A stretch of 64,000 nucleotides of DNA from Nocardioides litoris. Lineage in GTDB: Bacteria > Actinomycetota > Actinomycetes > Propionibacteriales > Nocardioidaceae. The stretch covers positions 1 through 64,000 of the forward strand of contig NZ_VDMR01000006.1 in assembly GCF_006346315.1 (NCBI RefSeq), given 5' to 3'. Position numbers and translations under genes: made by a program. The notes beneath the pieces are model-generated. The model saw only the letters and a list, made by a program, of their open reading frames with translations. It was not told the DNA's origin and searched no databases. Shown piece by piece: positions 27,407-34,696 of the stretch (position 1 is the first letter of the stretch; each line of letters begins with the position of its first letter).

Positions 27407-27874
27407 GTGGGGGAGAGCCTGGACCTGCGGTGGCGCACCGTGCTGGTGACCGACTCCGGCGCGGGGCTGGGCCGCGAGGTCGCCGTGCGGGCCGCGCGAC
27501 GTGGCGCCGCCGTGGTGGCCGTCGACCGCGACGCCGCGGCTGCCGAGGCGACGGCCGTCGTCGTGCGCCGGAGCCGGGTGCCCGCCTGGGCCGTGCAGGC
27601 CGACCTCGACCACCCCGACGACCTGCTCCTGCTGGCCGGCCGGCTGCGCGACCTCGGTGGCGCCGACCTGCTCGTGACCGCCTCGCCCGCGGCCGTGCCC
27701 GCGTTCGTCGACGCGCTGTCGCACCGCCGCGGCCGCCCCGGCCTCGTGCCGACGGTCGTCGTCGTGGGGTCCGAGCCGCCGCCCGACCTGCCCGACGGCG
27801 TACGCCTCACCTGCCTCGACCCCGCCGGCCGCTCCGTCGACGACCTGGCCCGCGCCGCCCTCACCGGGGGGTAG
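27407..27874 (+). CDS. truncated SDR/Rossmann-fold protein
   Basis: 155 residues. The N terminus VLVTDSGAGLGREVAVRAARRGAAVVAVDRD resembles the TGxxxGxG cofactor loop of short-chain dehydrogenases, with the first Gly replaced by Asp (TDSGAGLG). The chain ends after the fourth beta strand (PTVVVVGSEPPP). The Ser and YxxxK catalytic residues of SDR enzymes are missing, so it is probably not a dehydrogenase. TACGGT 6 nt before the GTG at 27407 supports the start. Its TAG stop lies in the left arm of a long palindrome. Confidence 0.6.
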   Translation: MGESLDLRWRTVLVTDSGAGLGREVAVRAARRGAAVVAVDRDAAAAEATAVVVRRSRVPAWAVQADLDHPDDLLLLAGRLRDLGGADLLVTASPAAVPAFVDALSHRRGRPGLVPTVVVVGSEPPPDLPDGVRLTCLDPAGRSVDDLARAALTGG

Positions 27875-27931
27875 TCCCTGACGATGTGGTCGTCGGACCA
27901 CCGGATCCACGACCACATCGTCAGGGACTAC
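27871..27931. terminator. 23-bp perfect palindrome holding both convergent stop codons
   Basis: The arms are 27871-27893 and 27909-27931, identical in reverse complement over all 23 bases, with a 15-nt loop. The left arm begins GTAGTCCCTGACGATG. The TAG stop of the SDR-like gene (27872-27874) and the TAG stop of the nei-like gene (27930-27928) are mirror images at the outer edges. This forms a symmetrical bidirectional terminator or inserted palindromic unit. Confidence 0.85.
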
Positions 27932-28785
27932 CGCAGGCGGCGGTCGGGCACCCGGGCCTCCGGGCCCGGGCCGGGCTGGCAGTGGGGGCACCACCACGTA
28001 CGCCGGTTGGCCGGGTCGTTGGGCAGCTCGGGCACCATCTGGACCTTCGTGCCGCAGCGCAGGCAGGGGCGGGCGGCGCGGCCGGAGACCCAGTGGTTCT
28101 CGCCGCGCTGCCCGAGGCCCGTGGTGGTCTGGTAGGCACCGGGGACGGTCGCGGAGTGGTGCAGCACCCGCGCCGCGCGGTGGACCAGCTTGTCGAGGTC
28201 GACGTCGCCGATGGGCGTCCAGGGGCTGACGCCGAGGATGAACGCCAGCTCGTTGACCCACAGGTTGCCCAGCCCGCAGACCTTGGTCTGGTCGAGGAGG
28301 GCGGAGACGAACGGCACCGCGGGCTGCGCGCGCAGCCGACGCACCGCCTCGGCGGGGTCCCAGTCCTCGCGCAGCGGGTCGGGACCGAGGTGGCCGATCC
28401 AGCGGGCCTCGTCGGTGGTCGCGGCCAGGTCGAGGTCGTGCAGCCGCAGCCCCCACGCGGTGGCGCCGGAGTCGAGGCCGAGGACGAGCCGCACGTCGGC
28501 CATGAGCCGGCGGGGGAGCACCTTGCCGGGGCCGGTCACCGACCACTCGCCGTCCATCTTGAGGTGGCTGTGGAGGGTGACCGGTGGGCCGTCGGTCGCG
28601 GCGTCGGGGGCGGAGAAGCGGGTCAGCAGGTGCTTGCCGTACGTCGCGTGCTCGACGACCGTGCGGCCGGTCAGGTCGCGGGTGGCCAGCCGTGGCACGC
28701 GCAGGTCGGTCCGGACGACGGTGCGGCCGAGCAGCTTGCGGTCGAGCTGGCGCGCAAGCTTCCAGACGCTGTCCCCCTCCGGCAC
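27928..28785 (-). CDS. Fpg/Nei-family DNA glycosylase
   Basis: 285 residues. It begins MPEGDSVWKLARQL: the Pro2-Glu3 pair is the catalytic nucleophile region of Nei-type bifunctional glycosylase/AP lyases. TYGKHLLTRF carries the conserved Lys, TLHSHLKMDGEW the core strand, QTKVCGLGNLWVNELAF the helix-two-turn-helix, and CLRCGTKVQ...CPHCQ a complete zinc finger. These enzymes remove oxidised pyrimidines in base-excision repair; the PEGDS start suggests an Nei2-like mycobacterial type. It ends within the long palindrome. Confidence 0.9.
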   Translation of the reverse strand: MPEGDSVWKLARQLDRKLLGRTVVRTDLRVPRLATRDLTGRTVVEHATYGKHLLTRFSAPDAATDGPPVTLHSHLKMDGEWSVTGPGKVLPRRLMADVRLVLGLDSGATAWGLRLHDLDLAATTDEARWIGHLGPDPLREDWDPAEAVRRLRAQPAVPFVSALLDQTKVCGLGNLWVNELAFILGVSPWTPIGDVDLDKLVHRAARVLHHSATVPGAYQTTTGLGQRGENHWVSGRAARPCLRCGTKVQMVPELPNDPANRRTWWCPHCQPGPGPEARVPDRRLR

Positions 28786-28809
28786 CCCTCGATCATGTCG
28801 GGCGCCCGG

Positions 28810-29661
28810 TCAGCGGGCGAACACCCCGTCGGGGAAGGCCCCGGCCTTGAGCGCCCGCACGACCAGCGGCTTGCCGATCTCGTGCAGCCGGGCCCGGCCG
28901 TCCTCGCCCAGCCGGGACCAGGGAGCGACGGCGAGGGTGTCGGTGGCGTCCTCGACGGCGGCGCGCAGGTCTCGGCCGGCGTCGGTGAGCTCCTCCTCGG
29001 TGGTGAGCAGGCCGCGCTCGACGAGCGCGTCGACCGCGGCCGCCCACTGCTCGTCCGACCACCCGCGGGTCGCCTGGGCTGCGGGCCGGGTGAAGCCGGT
29101 GCCGGTCGCGGTGTGGGTGACGAGCGCCTCGAGGCCGGACAGGCCCTGGGCCAGCAGGACCGCCACGTGGCCGTCGCCCCGGTGCTCGCGCAGCAGCGTC
29201 AGCCCGTGCCACAGCGCCAGGTGGGGCTCCTCGGGCCAGGCCAGGTCGGCGTGCGCGGCGAACAGGGCCCGCCCGGCGGGGTCGGCGTCGGTGGCCGCCC
29301 GGCGCACCAGCTCCGCTGCCTCGGCGACCTCGGCCGAGGCCAGCACCTCCTCGCCCAGCAGCCGTCGGTAGGCCGCGTCGACGCCACGCAGCCGGGCCGC
29401 GACGACGTCGGCCGGGGTGGCCGCCGCCCAGGCCGGCGGCAGCAGCTTGGCCACCAGCGACGGGCTGAAGACGAAGAACGTCGCCGCCACCGGTCCGGGG
29501 CCGACGGCGCCCATCGCGGCCGCCCGCGACGCGAAGTACGTCGACCGGCCCGGTCGCACGCCGAGCGCGGCCACCTCCTGGTCGACCTCGGGGGCGAAGT
29601 AGCACAGCGCGTGCAGGGTCTCGAGGGTGCGGGCCGTGCGGCCGGCGACGGTGGCGTCCAC
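28810..29661 (-). CDS. SCO6745-family (SalK-like) protein
   Basis: 283 residues. The arrangement LETLHALCYFAPEVDQEVAALGV at the N terminus, FFVFSPSLVAKLLPPAWAAATP in the middle and the winged-helix-like SDEQWAAAVDALVERGLLTTEEELTDAGRDL at the C terminus matches the SCO6745 family of actinobacteria. The first part is a helical fold of unknown role and the last part resembles MarR DNA-binding wings. No DNA target is known. It shares a strand with the nei-like gene and the broken MFS gene (10-bp gap). Confidence 0.8.
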   Translation of the reverse strand: MDATVAGRTARTLETLHALCYFAPEVDQEVAALGVRPGRSTYFASRAAAMGAVGPGPVAATFFVFSPSLVAKLLPPAWAAATPADVVAARLRGVDAAYRRLLGEEVLASAEVAEAAELVRRAATDADPAGRALFAAHADLAWPEEPHLALWHGLTLLREHRGDGHVAVLLAQGLSGLEALVTHTATGTGFTRPAAQATRGWSDEQWAAAVDALVERGLLTTEEELTDAGRDLRAAVEDATDTLAVAPWSRLGEDGRARLHEIGKPLVVRALKAGAFPDGVFAR

Positions 29662-29671
29662 CCGGCCCTGT

Positions 29672-31059
29672 CTACCCCACGCGCGCCCGGGTGCGCCGCG
29701 ACAGCACGACCGAGGCCACCGCGGCCAGGGAGGTGACGGCCAGAGCGGCGACGAACGGCGCGCGGGTCGGCTCCTCGGCCGACCCCGCCGCGGCGAAGGC
29801 CAGGCCGCCGACGGCGATGGCCACGGCTGCCCCGACGGAGTCCCCGAGCGTCATCGCGGAGGTGTTGGTCCCCCGGTCGGCGCGGCGGACTCGCGGAGCA
29901 CCAGCACCCCGACCCGAGGCGTCAGCAGGCCCATCCCGGCGCCGGTGAGCCCCCACGTGGCCAGCACGAGCAGGCCGGGCAGGCCCAGCGCGGCCACGGC
30001 CAGCGTGGTGAGCACGCCGCCGGCCACCAGCGGTGCCCCGACCCGCAGGGCCTTCCGGTCGCCCAACCGGCCGCCCAGCCGCGCCTGCACCTGCGAGGCG
30101 CCCGCCCACCCGAACGCCGCGGTGGTGAGGGCCAGGCCCGAGACGGTCGGGGAGGCGTCGTACCGCTCCTGGAGGAGGAGGGGGAGGTAGATCTCGCTGC
30201 CGGCGAACGCGGCGAAGGCCGTGCTGCGCACCCCGATCACCGCCGGCAGCCCGCGGCGGCCGGTGAGCATGCCCCGCGGCACCAGGGGGCGTACGGCGAG
30301 CACGGCGACGCCCAGGGCCGCGACGGCGACGAGCACCGCGGCCACGCCGTCGGCCCGGGCCCCGAGGTCGAGGGCGAGCACGGCGCCGGCCGCGAGCGTG
30401 GCCCAGGCCAGGCGACGACGGGGGTCGGGCAGGCCGTCGGTGGCTGGTCGCTCCTCCCGGGCCGCGGCCCGCACGGCCGGGGTGAGGGCCAGCACGGCCA
30501 GGCCGGCCAGCACCACGACACCCAGGAACACCCACCGCCACCCGACGGTCTCGGTCGTGAGCCCGGCCGCCGCGGGCCCGACGATCGACGGCACCACCCA
30601 CGCCGCGGCGAATGCGCCGAGGATGCGGGGACGGTCGACCTCGGCGTACACCGCGGAGACGAGCAGGTACAGGCTGACGACGAGCCCGCCCGCGCCGAGG
30701 CCCTGGAGCAGGCGGCCCGCGACCACCACCTCCATCGTGGGGGCGAGGCCGGCGACGAGCAGGCCGGCGGAGAAGAGCCCCACCGCGCCCAGCAGGGGCG
30801 GCACCGGCCCGCGGCGGTCGGCCCACGCGCCGGCCGCGACCATGCTGACGACGCTCGCGGCCAGGGTCGCCGAGAACGCGATCGCGAACAGCGACCGCCC
30901 GTCGAGCTCGGCGCTCACCGTCGGCATCGCGGTCGTCACGGCCAGCGACTCGAACGCGGCCAGGAAGACCAGCGCGACCATGCCCACCGTCGACCAGCGG
31001 TAGCGCGGCGCCAGCAGGGAGGTGGTGGCGGCGGTCGTGGTGTCCCCGGTCGTCGTCAC
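29672..31059 (-). pseudogene. MFS transporter, frameshifted near the last helices
   Basis: The gene begins at GTG 31059 (VTTTGDTTTAATTS). Twelve or more membrane segments follow, including FLAAFESLAVTTAMPTV, the motif A-like AGAWADRRGPVP and GAMG-like GRLLQGLGAGG. The reading frame runs out at about 29860 after RESAAPTGGPTPPR. In the neighbouring frame the protein continues DRGTNTSAMTLGDSVGAAVAIAV to a stop at 29672. One missing C (a G on the + strand, near 29879) restores ESAAPDRGTNTSAM. The result is a drug/sugar-type MFS exporter of about 460 residues, broken by one base or miscalled. Confidence 0.75.
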
Positions 31060-31453
31060 CTGCTCGACGGTAGGACCTCGACCACGGTCGAGATCAAGCC
31101 GGACCCGCCACCCGCGGCCGGGTGGCCTCGAGACAGGCGCCGGGGCGCCTTCCTCGACCACCGTGTGGCCCGGTCCTGACCCACCGCGGCCGGGTGGCCT
31201 CGAGACAGGCGCCAGGGCGCCTTCCCCGGCCACCGTGTGGCCCGGTCCTGACCCACCGCGGCCGGGTGGCCTCGAGACAGGCGCCAGGGCGCCTTCCTCG
31301 GCCGCCGTGTGGGCCGGTCCTGACCCACGGTGGTCGAGGAGGGACGAAGTCCCGTCTCGAGACCACGTCACCGCAGCCGTTGAGCACTGACCGCGCGGCG
31401 CCTGGTCCCCAGTACTCAGGTCGAGGCGGACCCGCCCGCCCTAGCCTCACCGC
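31060..31453. other. 394-bp divergent spacer: hairpin array plus one promoter
   Basis: This gap separates the broken MFS gene from the OleA-like operon. It holds the repeated-hairpin array (31114-31366) and, at its right end, TAGCCT (31442-31447), 6 nt before the operon's first ATG. No coding region is apparent. The long open frame read through the repeats is an artefact of the 72-bp (24-codon) period. Confidence 0.8.
31114..31366. repeat. array of three 72-bp direct repeats and a fourth inverted hairpin
   Basis: Units start at 31114, 31186 and 31258 with GCGGCCGGGTGGCCTCGAGA and differ at a few positions. Each contains a hairpin: GTGGCCTCGAGAC, a variable GC stem, then CCTCGACCAC (31122-31161, 31194-31233, 31266-31305). 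A fourth hairpin in opposite orientation (31330-31366) reads GTGGTCGAGGAGGGAC...GTCCCGTCTCGAGACCAC. The outer arms match the copy at 36256-36295. Dispersed hairpins of this kind look like REP elements of high-GC actinobacteria. Confidence 0.85.
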
Positions 31454-32470
31454 ATGACCTCCACGCAGCTCCCGCGGATCGGCATCACCGCCGCCGCGCA
31501 CGTGCTCCCGCCGACCGTGCTGACGACCGCCGAGGTGCAGGCGCGGGTCGAGGCGGCGTCGGGGTTCGCGATGCCGACCGGGCTGCTGGAGCGGATCACC
31601 GGCATCCGCGAGCGGCGGGTCGTCGTCGAGGGCGAGCAGTGGGCGTCGTCCCTGGCCACCGACGCGGCCCGCGCGGCGCTGGCGCGGGCCGGTCGCGACC
31701 CGGAGGAGGTCGACCTGCTGCTCTTCGCCAGCGCGACCCGCGACTTCGTCGAGCCCGCGACCGCCCACGTGGTCAACCACGCCCTCGGCGCCCGGGCGCA
31801 CTGCCTCGACGTCACCAACGCCTGCAACTCCTTCGTCAACGGCCTCGACCTGGCCCGGGCGATGATCGAGACCGGCCGGGCCCGCACCGCGCTCGTGGTC
31901 ACCGGCGAGACGCCGTCGCTCTCCACGCGCTGGGCCGTGCGCGACACCGCCGACGCGGCCCACCACGTCGCGGGCTACACCTTCGGCGACGCCGGCGCCG
32001 CGGTCGTGGTCGAGCCGGTCGAGCGCGGCGGGCTCGGTCGCACCGAGACCGAGACGCACAGCGAGCACTGGGAGGTCGGGGGCATCTTCGGCGGCGGCAG
32101 CCGCTACCCGCGCGACCACGACAAGCTGTACTTCACCGGCGCCGGCCGCGAGCTCAAGCGGGTCTTCGAGAAGGTCGGCCCGGCCATCGTCGACTCCACG
32201 CTCGCCCACGCCGGCCTCGGCCTCGACGACCTCGCCGCCGTGCTGGTGCACCAGGTCATCACGCCGTACGTCGACCGGTTCTGCGAGGTCACCGGCGTGC
32301 CGCGCGACCTCGTCGACCTCACCGTCGACACCCACGGCAACGTCGCCTCGGCCACGCTGCCGCTCCAGCTCAGCCGGCAGTGGGACCGGCTCCGGACCGG
32401 CGACAAGGTCCTCATGGTCGGCCTCGGCGGCGGCGTGTCCGTGATGACCACGGTGTGGGAGAAGTCGTGA
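31454..32470 (+). CDS. OleA/KAS III-like acyl condensing enzyme
   Basis: 338 residues, a full thiolase fold. The triad is Cys124 (DVTNACNSFVNG), His266 (VLVHQVITPY) and Asn296 (THGNVASATLP). FASATRDFVEPATAHVV places Glu100 where OleA enzymes carry the cross-dimer catalytic Glu (RDYLEP-type motif), while FabH has no Glu there. I therefore favour Claisen condensation of two acyl-CoAs over FabH-type initiation. It starts a six-gene operon; TAGCCT lies 6 nt before the ATG and the GTG of the next gene overlaps its stop. A KAS III initiating a polyketide-like chain is the alternative. Confidence 0.8.
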   Translation: MTSTQLPRIGITAAAHVLPPTVLTTAEVQARVEAASGFAMPTGLLERITGIRERRVVVEGEQWASSLATDAARAALARAGRDPEEVDLLLFASATRDFVEPATAHVVNHALGARAHCLDVTNACNSFVNGLDLARAMIETGRARTALVVTGETPSLSTRWAVRDTADAAHHVAGYTFGDAGAAVVVEPVERGGLGRTETETHSEHWEVGGIFGGGSRYPRDHDKLYFTGAGRELKRVFEKVGPAIVDSTLAHAGLGLDDLAAVLVHQVITPYVDRFCEVTGVPRDLVDLTVDTHGNVASATLPLQLSRQWDRLRTGDKVLMVGLGGGVSVMTTVWEKS

Positions 32471-33210
32471 GCGAGCAGGACCTCTGGGTCGTCGTCCCGG
32501 CCTACGACGAGGCCGCCGGCCTCCCGCGCACCCTCGACGCCCTCGCCGCGCAGACCGACCAGGACTTCACCCTCGTCGTGGTCGACAACGGCTCGACCGA
32601 CGGCACCGCCGACGTCGCCCGCGCGTGGGCGCGCACGGTGCCGCTGGTCGTGCACGTGCTGGAGGAGCCCGAGAAGGGCGTGGGCTGCGCCGTCGACACC
32701 GGCTTCCGCACCGCGATCGCCGCGGGCGCCACGCACCTGGCCCGCACCGACGCCGACTGCGTGCCGCGGCCGGACTGGGTGGCCGAGGTGCGTGCCGGGT
32801 TCGCCGAGGGCGCCGAGCTGGTCTGCGGCCACCTCGTCGCCCGCCGCGACGAGAACGGGCCGCTGGCCCGGGCCGCCTTCCGCGGCATGGTCGTCGCGGC
32901 GGCGACGTTCGGCCGCTGGCGCGCGGCCAACCGCGGCCAGGACTACCTCGTGCCCTACCAGATGCACGCCGGCAACAACATGGCCGTCACCGCCGCCCTC
33001 TACGAGCGCTGCGGCGGCATGCCGCGGATGCCGTCGCCCACCGACCGCACGTTCCTCAACCGGGTCCGCCGGTGCACCGACCGCGTGCAGCAGCGCCGCA
33101 CCATGGTCTCGGAGAACTCGATGCGCCGCATCGAGGCGTACGGCGTCGTGGGGGCCGCGCGCTGGTACCTCGACCGCGGCCCGGGCCGCCTGACCCCCGA
33201 CCCGCGATGA
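32467..33210 (+). CDS. GT2 family glycosyltransferase
   Basis: 247 residues. The N terminus LWVVVPAYDEAAGLPRTLDALAAQ and VVVDNGSTDGTADVA form the GT-A nucleotide-binding fold, and RTDADCVPRPDW contains the DxD metal site. It has no membrane helix. It is closely related to the C-terminal half of the YihY fusion gene downstream: both share PAYDEAAG, DNGSTDGT, RTDAD, YERCGG and ENS(M/L)RR. It is translated by 4-nt overlap from the OleA-like gene. The sugar donor and acceptor are unknown; a lipid made by the operon is a reasonable acceptor. Confidence 0.82.
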   Translation: MSEQDLWVVVPAYDEAAGLPRTLDALAAQTDQDFTLVVVDNGSTDGTADVARAWARTVPLVVHVLEEPEKGVGCAVDTGFRTAIAAGATHLARTDADCVPRPDWVAEVRAGFAEGAELVCGHLVARRDENGPLARAAFRGMVVAAATFGRWRAANRGQDYLVPYQMHAGNNMAVTAALYERCGGMPRMPSPTDRTFLNRVRRCTDRVQQRRTMVSENSMRRIEAYGVVGAARWYLDRGPGRLTPDPR

Positions 33211-33293
33211 GCCCACGACGAGCCCACGGTGAGCCCACGGTGAGCCCACGACGAGCCCGCGGTGAGCCCATGGTGAGCCCCCGATGAGCACCG
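33206..33293 (+). repeat. eight tandem 11-bp units across a stop/start junction
   Basis: Eight 11-nt units: GATGAGCCCAC, GACGAGCCCAC, two of GGTGAGCCCAC, GACGAGCCCGC, GGTGAGCCCAT, GGTGAGCCCCC and GATGAGCACCG. The GT2 stop TGA (33208-33210) is in unit 1 and the next gene's ATG (33284) in unit 8. Both sit at the same place in the unit, so an ancestral ATGA overlap was expanded by 77 bp. Only the last start is in frame. Confidence 0.9.
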
Positions 33294-34696
33294 TCGACGA
33301 GCTCCTCCCGCGGCTGCGCGCCACGCCCCAGGTCGCGGCCTTCGTCGACCCCCGCCGCCGGGGGCGTGCGGTGACCCGAGGCGAGCTCGCCGACCGCGCC
33401 CTGGCGGTCGCGGGCCGGCTGCACGCCCACGGGCTGGAGGAGGGCGAGACGGTCGCCCTCGCCTGCCGCCCCGGGCCGGCGGCGCTCGCCGTCGTCCTGG
33501 CCTGCCTGCGGCTGCGGCTCCGGGTGGCGCTGGTCGACCCGGCCGTGCCGCCCGGCCTGCTCACCGCCCGGCTGCGGGCGGCCGAGGCGCGAGTGGTGGT
33601 GACCGACCCGCTGGTCCGCGCGGCCGCCGGCTGGGCCGCGCCCGTGGCGCGCCGCGCCGGGCTGCGCCTGGCGCCGCTCGACGACATCGCCCCCGTCCTG
33701 GTCCTCCCGCGCCGCCTCGACCCGGCGCCCTCGCCCGACCGGTCCGGCCGCGGCCCGGCCGAGGCGCTGGTCGTCTTCACCTCCGGCACGACCGGCGACC
33801 CGCGCGCGGTCGTGCACACCACCGCGTCGATCTCGGCCGGCCTCGACGCGGTGACCGCGCTGGCCGACGTCCGCGCGGGCACCCCGGTCGTCGGCGGCAC
33901 GTTCTTCGCCATGGCGCCCGCCCTGCTGGCCGGCGCGCCGGTGGCCACCCGGGCCGACCGCCGCACCGTCGAGAGCCTGCGGCCGCAGCTGACCTACCTC
34001 ACCCCGCCCCAGGCCCGTGCGCTGCTCGACGACGGCACCCGGTTCACCGGTCGCGTCTTCGCCGGCTCCGCCCCCGTCTCCGCCCACCTGCTGGGCCGGC
34101 TCACCACCGCCGGCGCCGACCAGGCCTGGGGCGTCTACGCGCTCACCGAGGCGTTCCCGGTCGCGGCCGTCGAGTCGCGCGCCAAGGCGGCGTACGTCGA
34201 CGGCGGCGGCACCGGCGACCTCGTCGGCACGCTGGTGCCCGGCACCACCGCGACCACCGACGAGCGCGGCCAGGTGCTGGTCGCGGGCGCCGGCACGGCC
34301 GTCCGTCACCTCGGCGGCCCGCCGCTCGACCACGTCGCGACCGGCGACCGGGGCGAGGTGCGCGGCCGCAGCGTCGTGCTGCACGGCCGGCTCAAGGACA
34401 TGGTCCTGCGGGGCGCCGAGAACATCTACCCCGGCCTGCACGAGCCGTCGCTGCACGTGCCGGGCGTCGCCCAGGCCCTGCTCGTCGGCGTGCCCGGCGC
34501 CGACCTCGACGAGCGCCTCGTGCTCGTCGTCGAGCCCGAGCCCGGGGTCCGCCCCCGCGACGTGCGCCGCCGCCTGCGCACCCCCATCGCGGCCCTCGGC
34601 CCGGCGGCCCCCGACCGGGTCGTGGTCGCCCGCATCCCGACGCGCGGGCGCTCGGGCAAGCCCGATCGCGCGGCGACCGCGAGGATGCTGGCGTGA
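33284..34696 (+). CDS. OleC-like AMP-dependent acyl ligase / beta-lactone synthetase candidate
   Basis: 470 residues. Adenylation motifs are present: LVVFTSGTTGDPRAV (A3), WGVYALTEAFPVA (A5), ATGDRGEV (A7), GRLKDMVLRGAENIYPG (A8) and GRSGKPDRAATA with the C-terminal Lys (A10). The chain is shorter than typical acyl-CoA ligases. In ole-type pathways the OleC homologue adenylates a beta-hydroxy acid and closes a beta-lactone; the neighbouring OleA- and OleD-like genes make that role attractive. A simple acyl-CoA or acyl-ACP ligase remains possible. The start follows the 11-bp repeat; the next gene overlaps by 4 nt. Confidence 0.75.
   Translation: MSTVDELLPRLRATPQVAAFVDPRRRGRAVTRGELADRALAVAGRLHAHGLEEGETVALACRPGPAALAVVLACLRLRLRVALVDPAVPPGLLTARLRAAEARVVVTDPLVRAAAGWAAPVARRAGLRLAPLDDIAPVLVLPRRLDPAPSPDRSGRGPAEALVVFTSGTTGDPRAVVHTTASISAGLDAVTALADVRAGTPVVGGTFFAMAPALLAGAPVATRADRRTVESLRPQLTYLTPPQARALLDDGTRFTGRVFAGSAPVSAHLLGRLTTAGADQAWGVYALTEAFPVAAVESRAKAAYVDGGGTGDLVGTLVPGTTATTDERGQVLVAGAGTAVRHLGGPPLDHVATGDRGEVRGRSVVLHGRLKDMVLRGAENIYPGLHEPSLHVPGVAQALLVGVPGADLDERLVLVVEPEPGVRPRDVRRRLRTPIAALGPAAPDRVVVARIPTRGRSGKPDRAATARMLA

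Noticed and set aside
27407..27874. A complete short-chain dehydrogenase
   Set aside because: The Ser and YxxxK active-site residues are missing and the first Gly of the cofactor motif is Asp.
31114..31366. CRISPR-like array of 72-bp repeats
   Set aside because: There are no unique spacers between units and no cas genes; the units are contiguous direct repeats containing hairpins.
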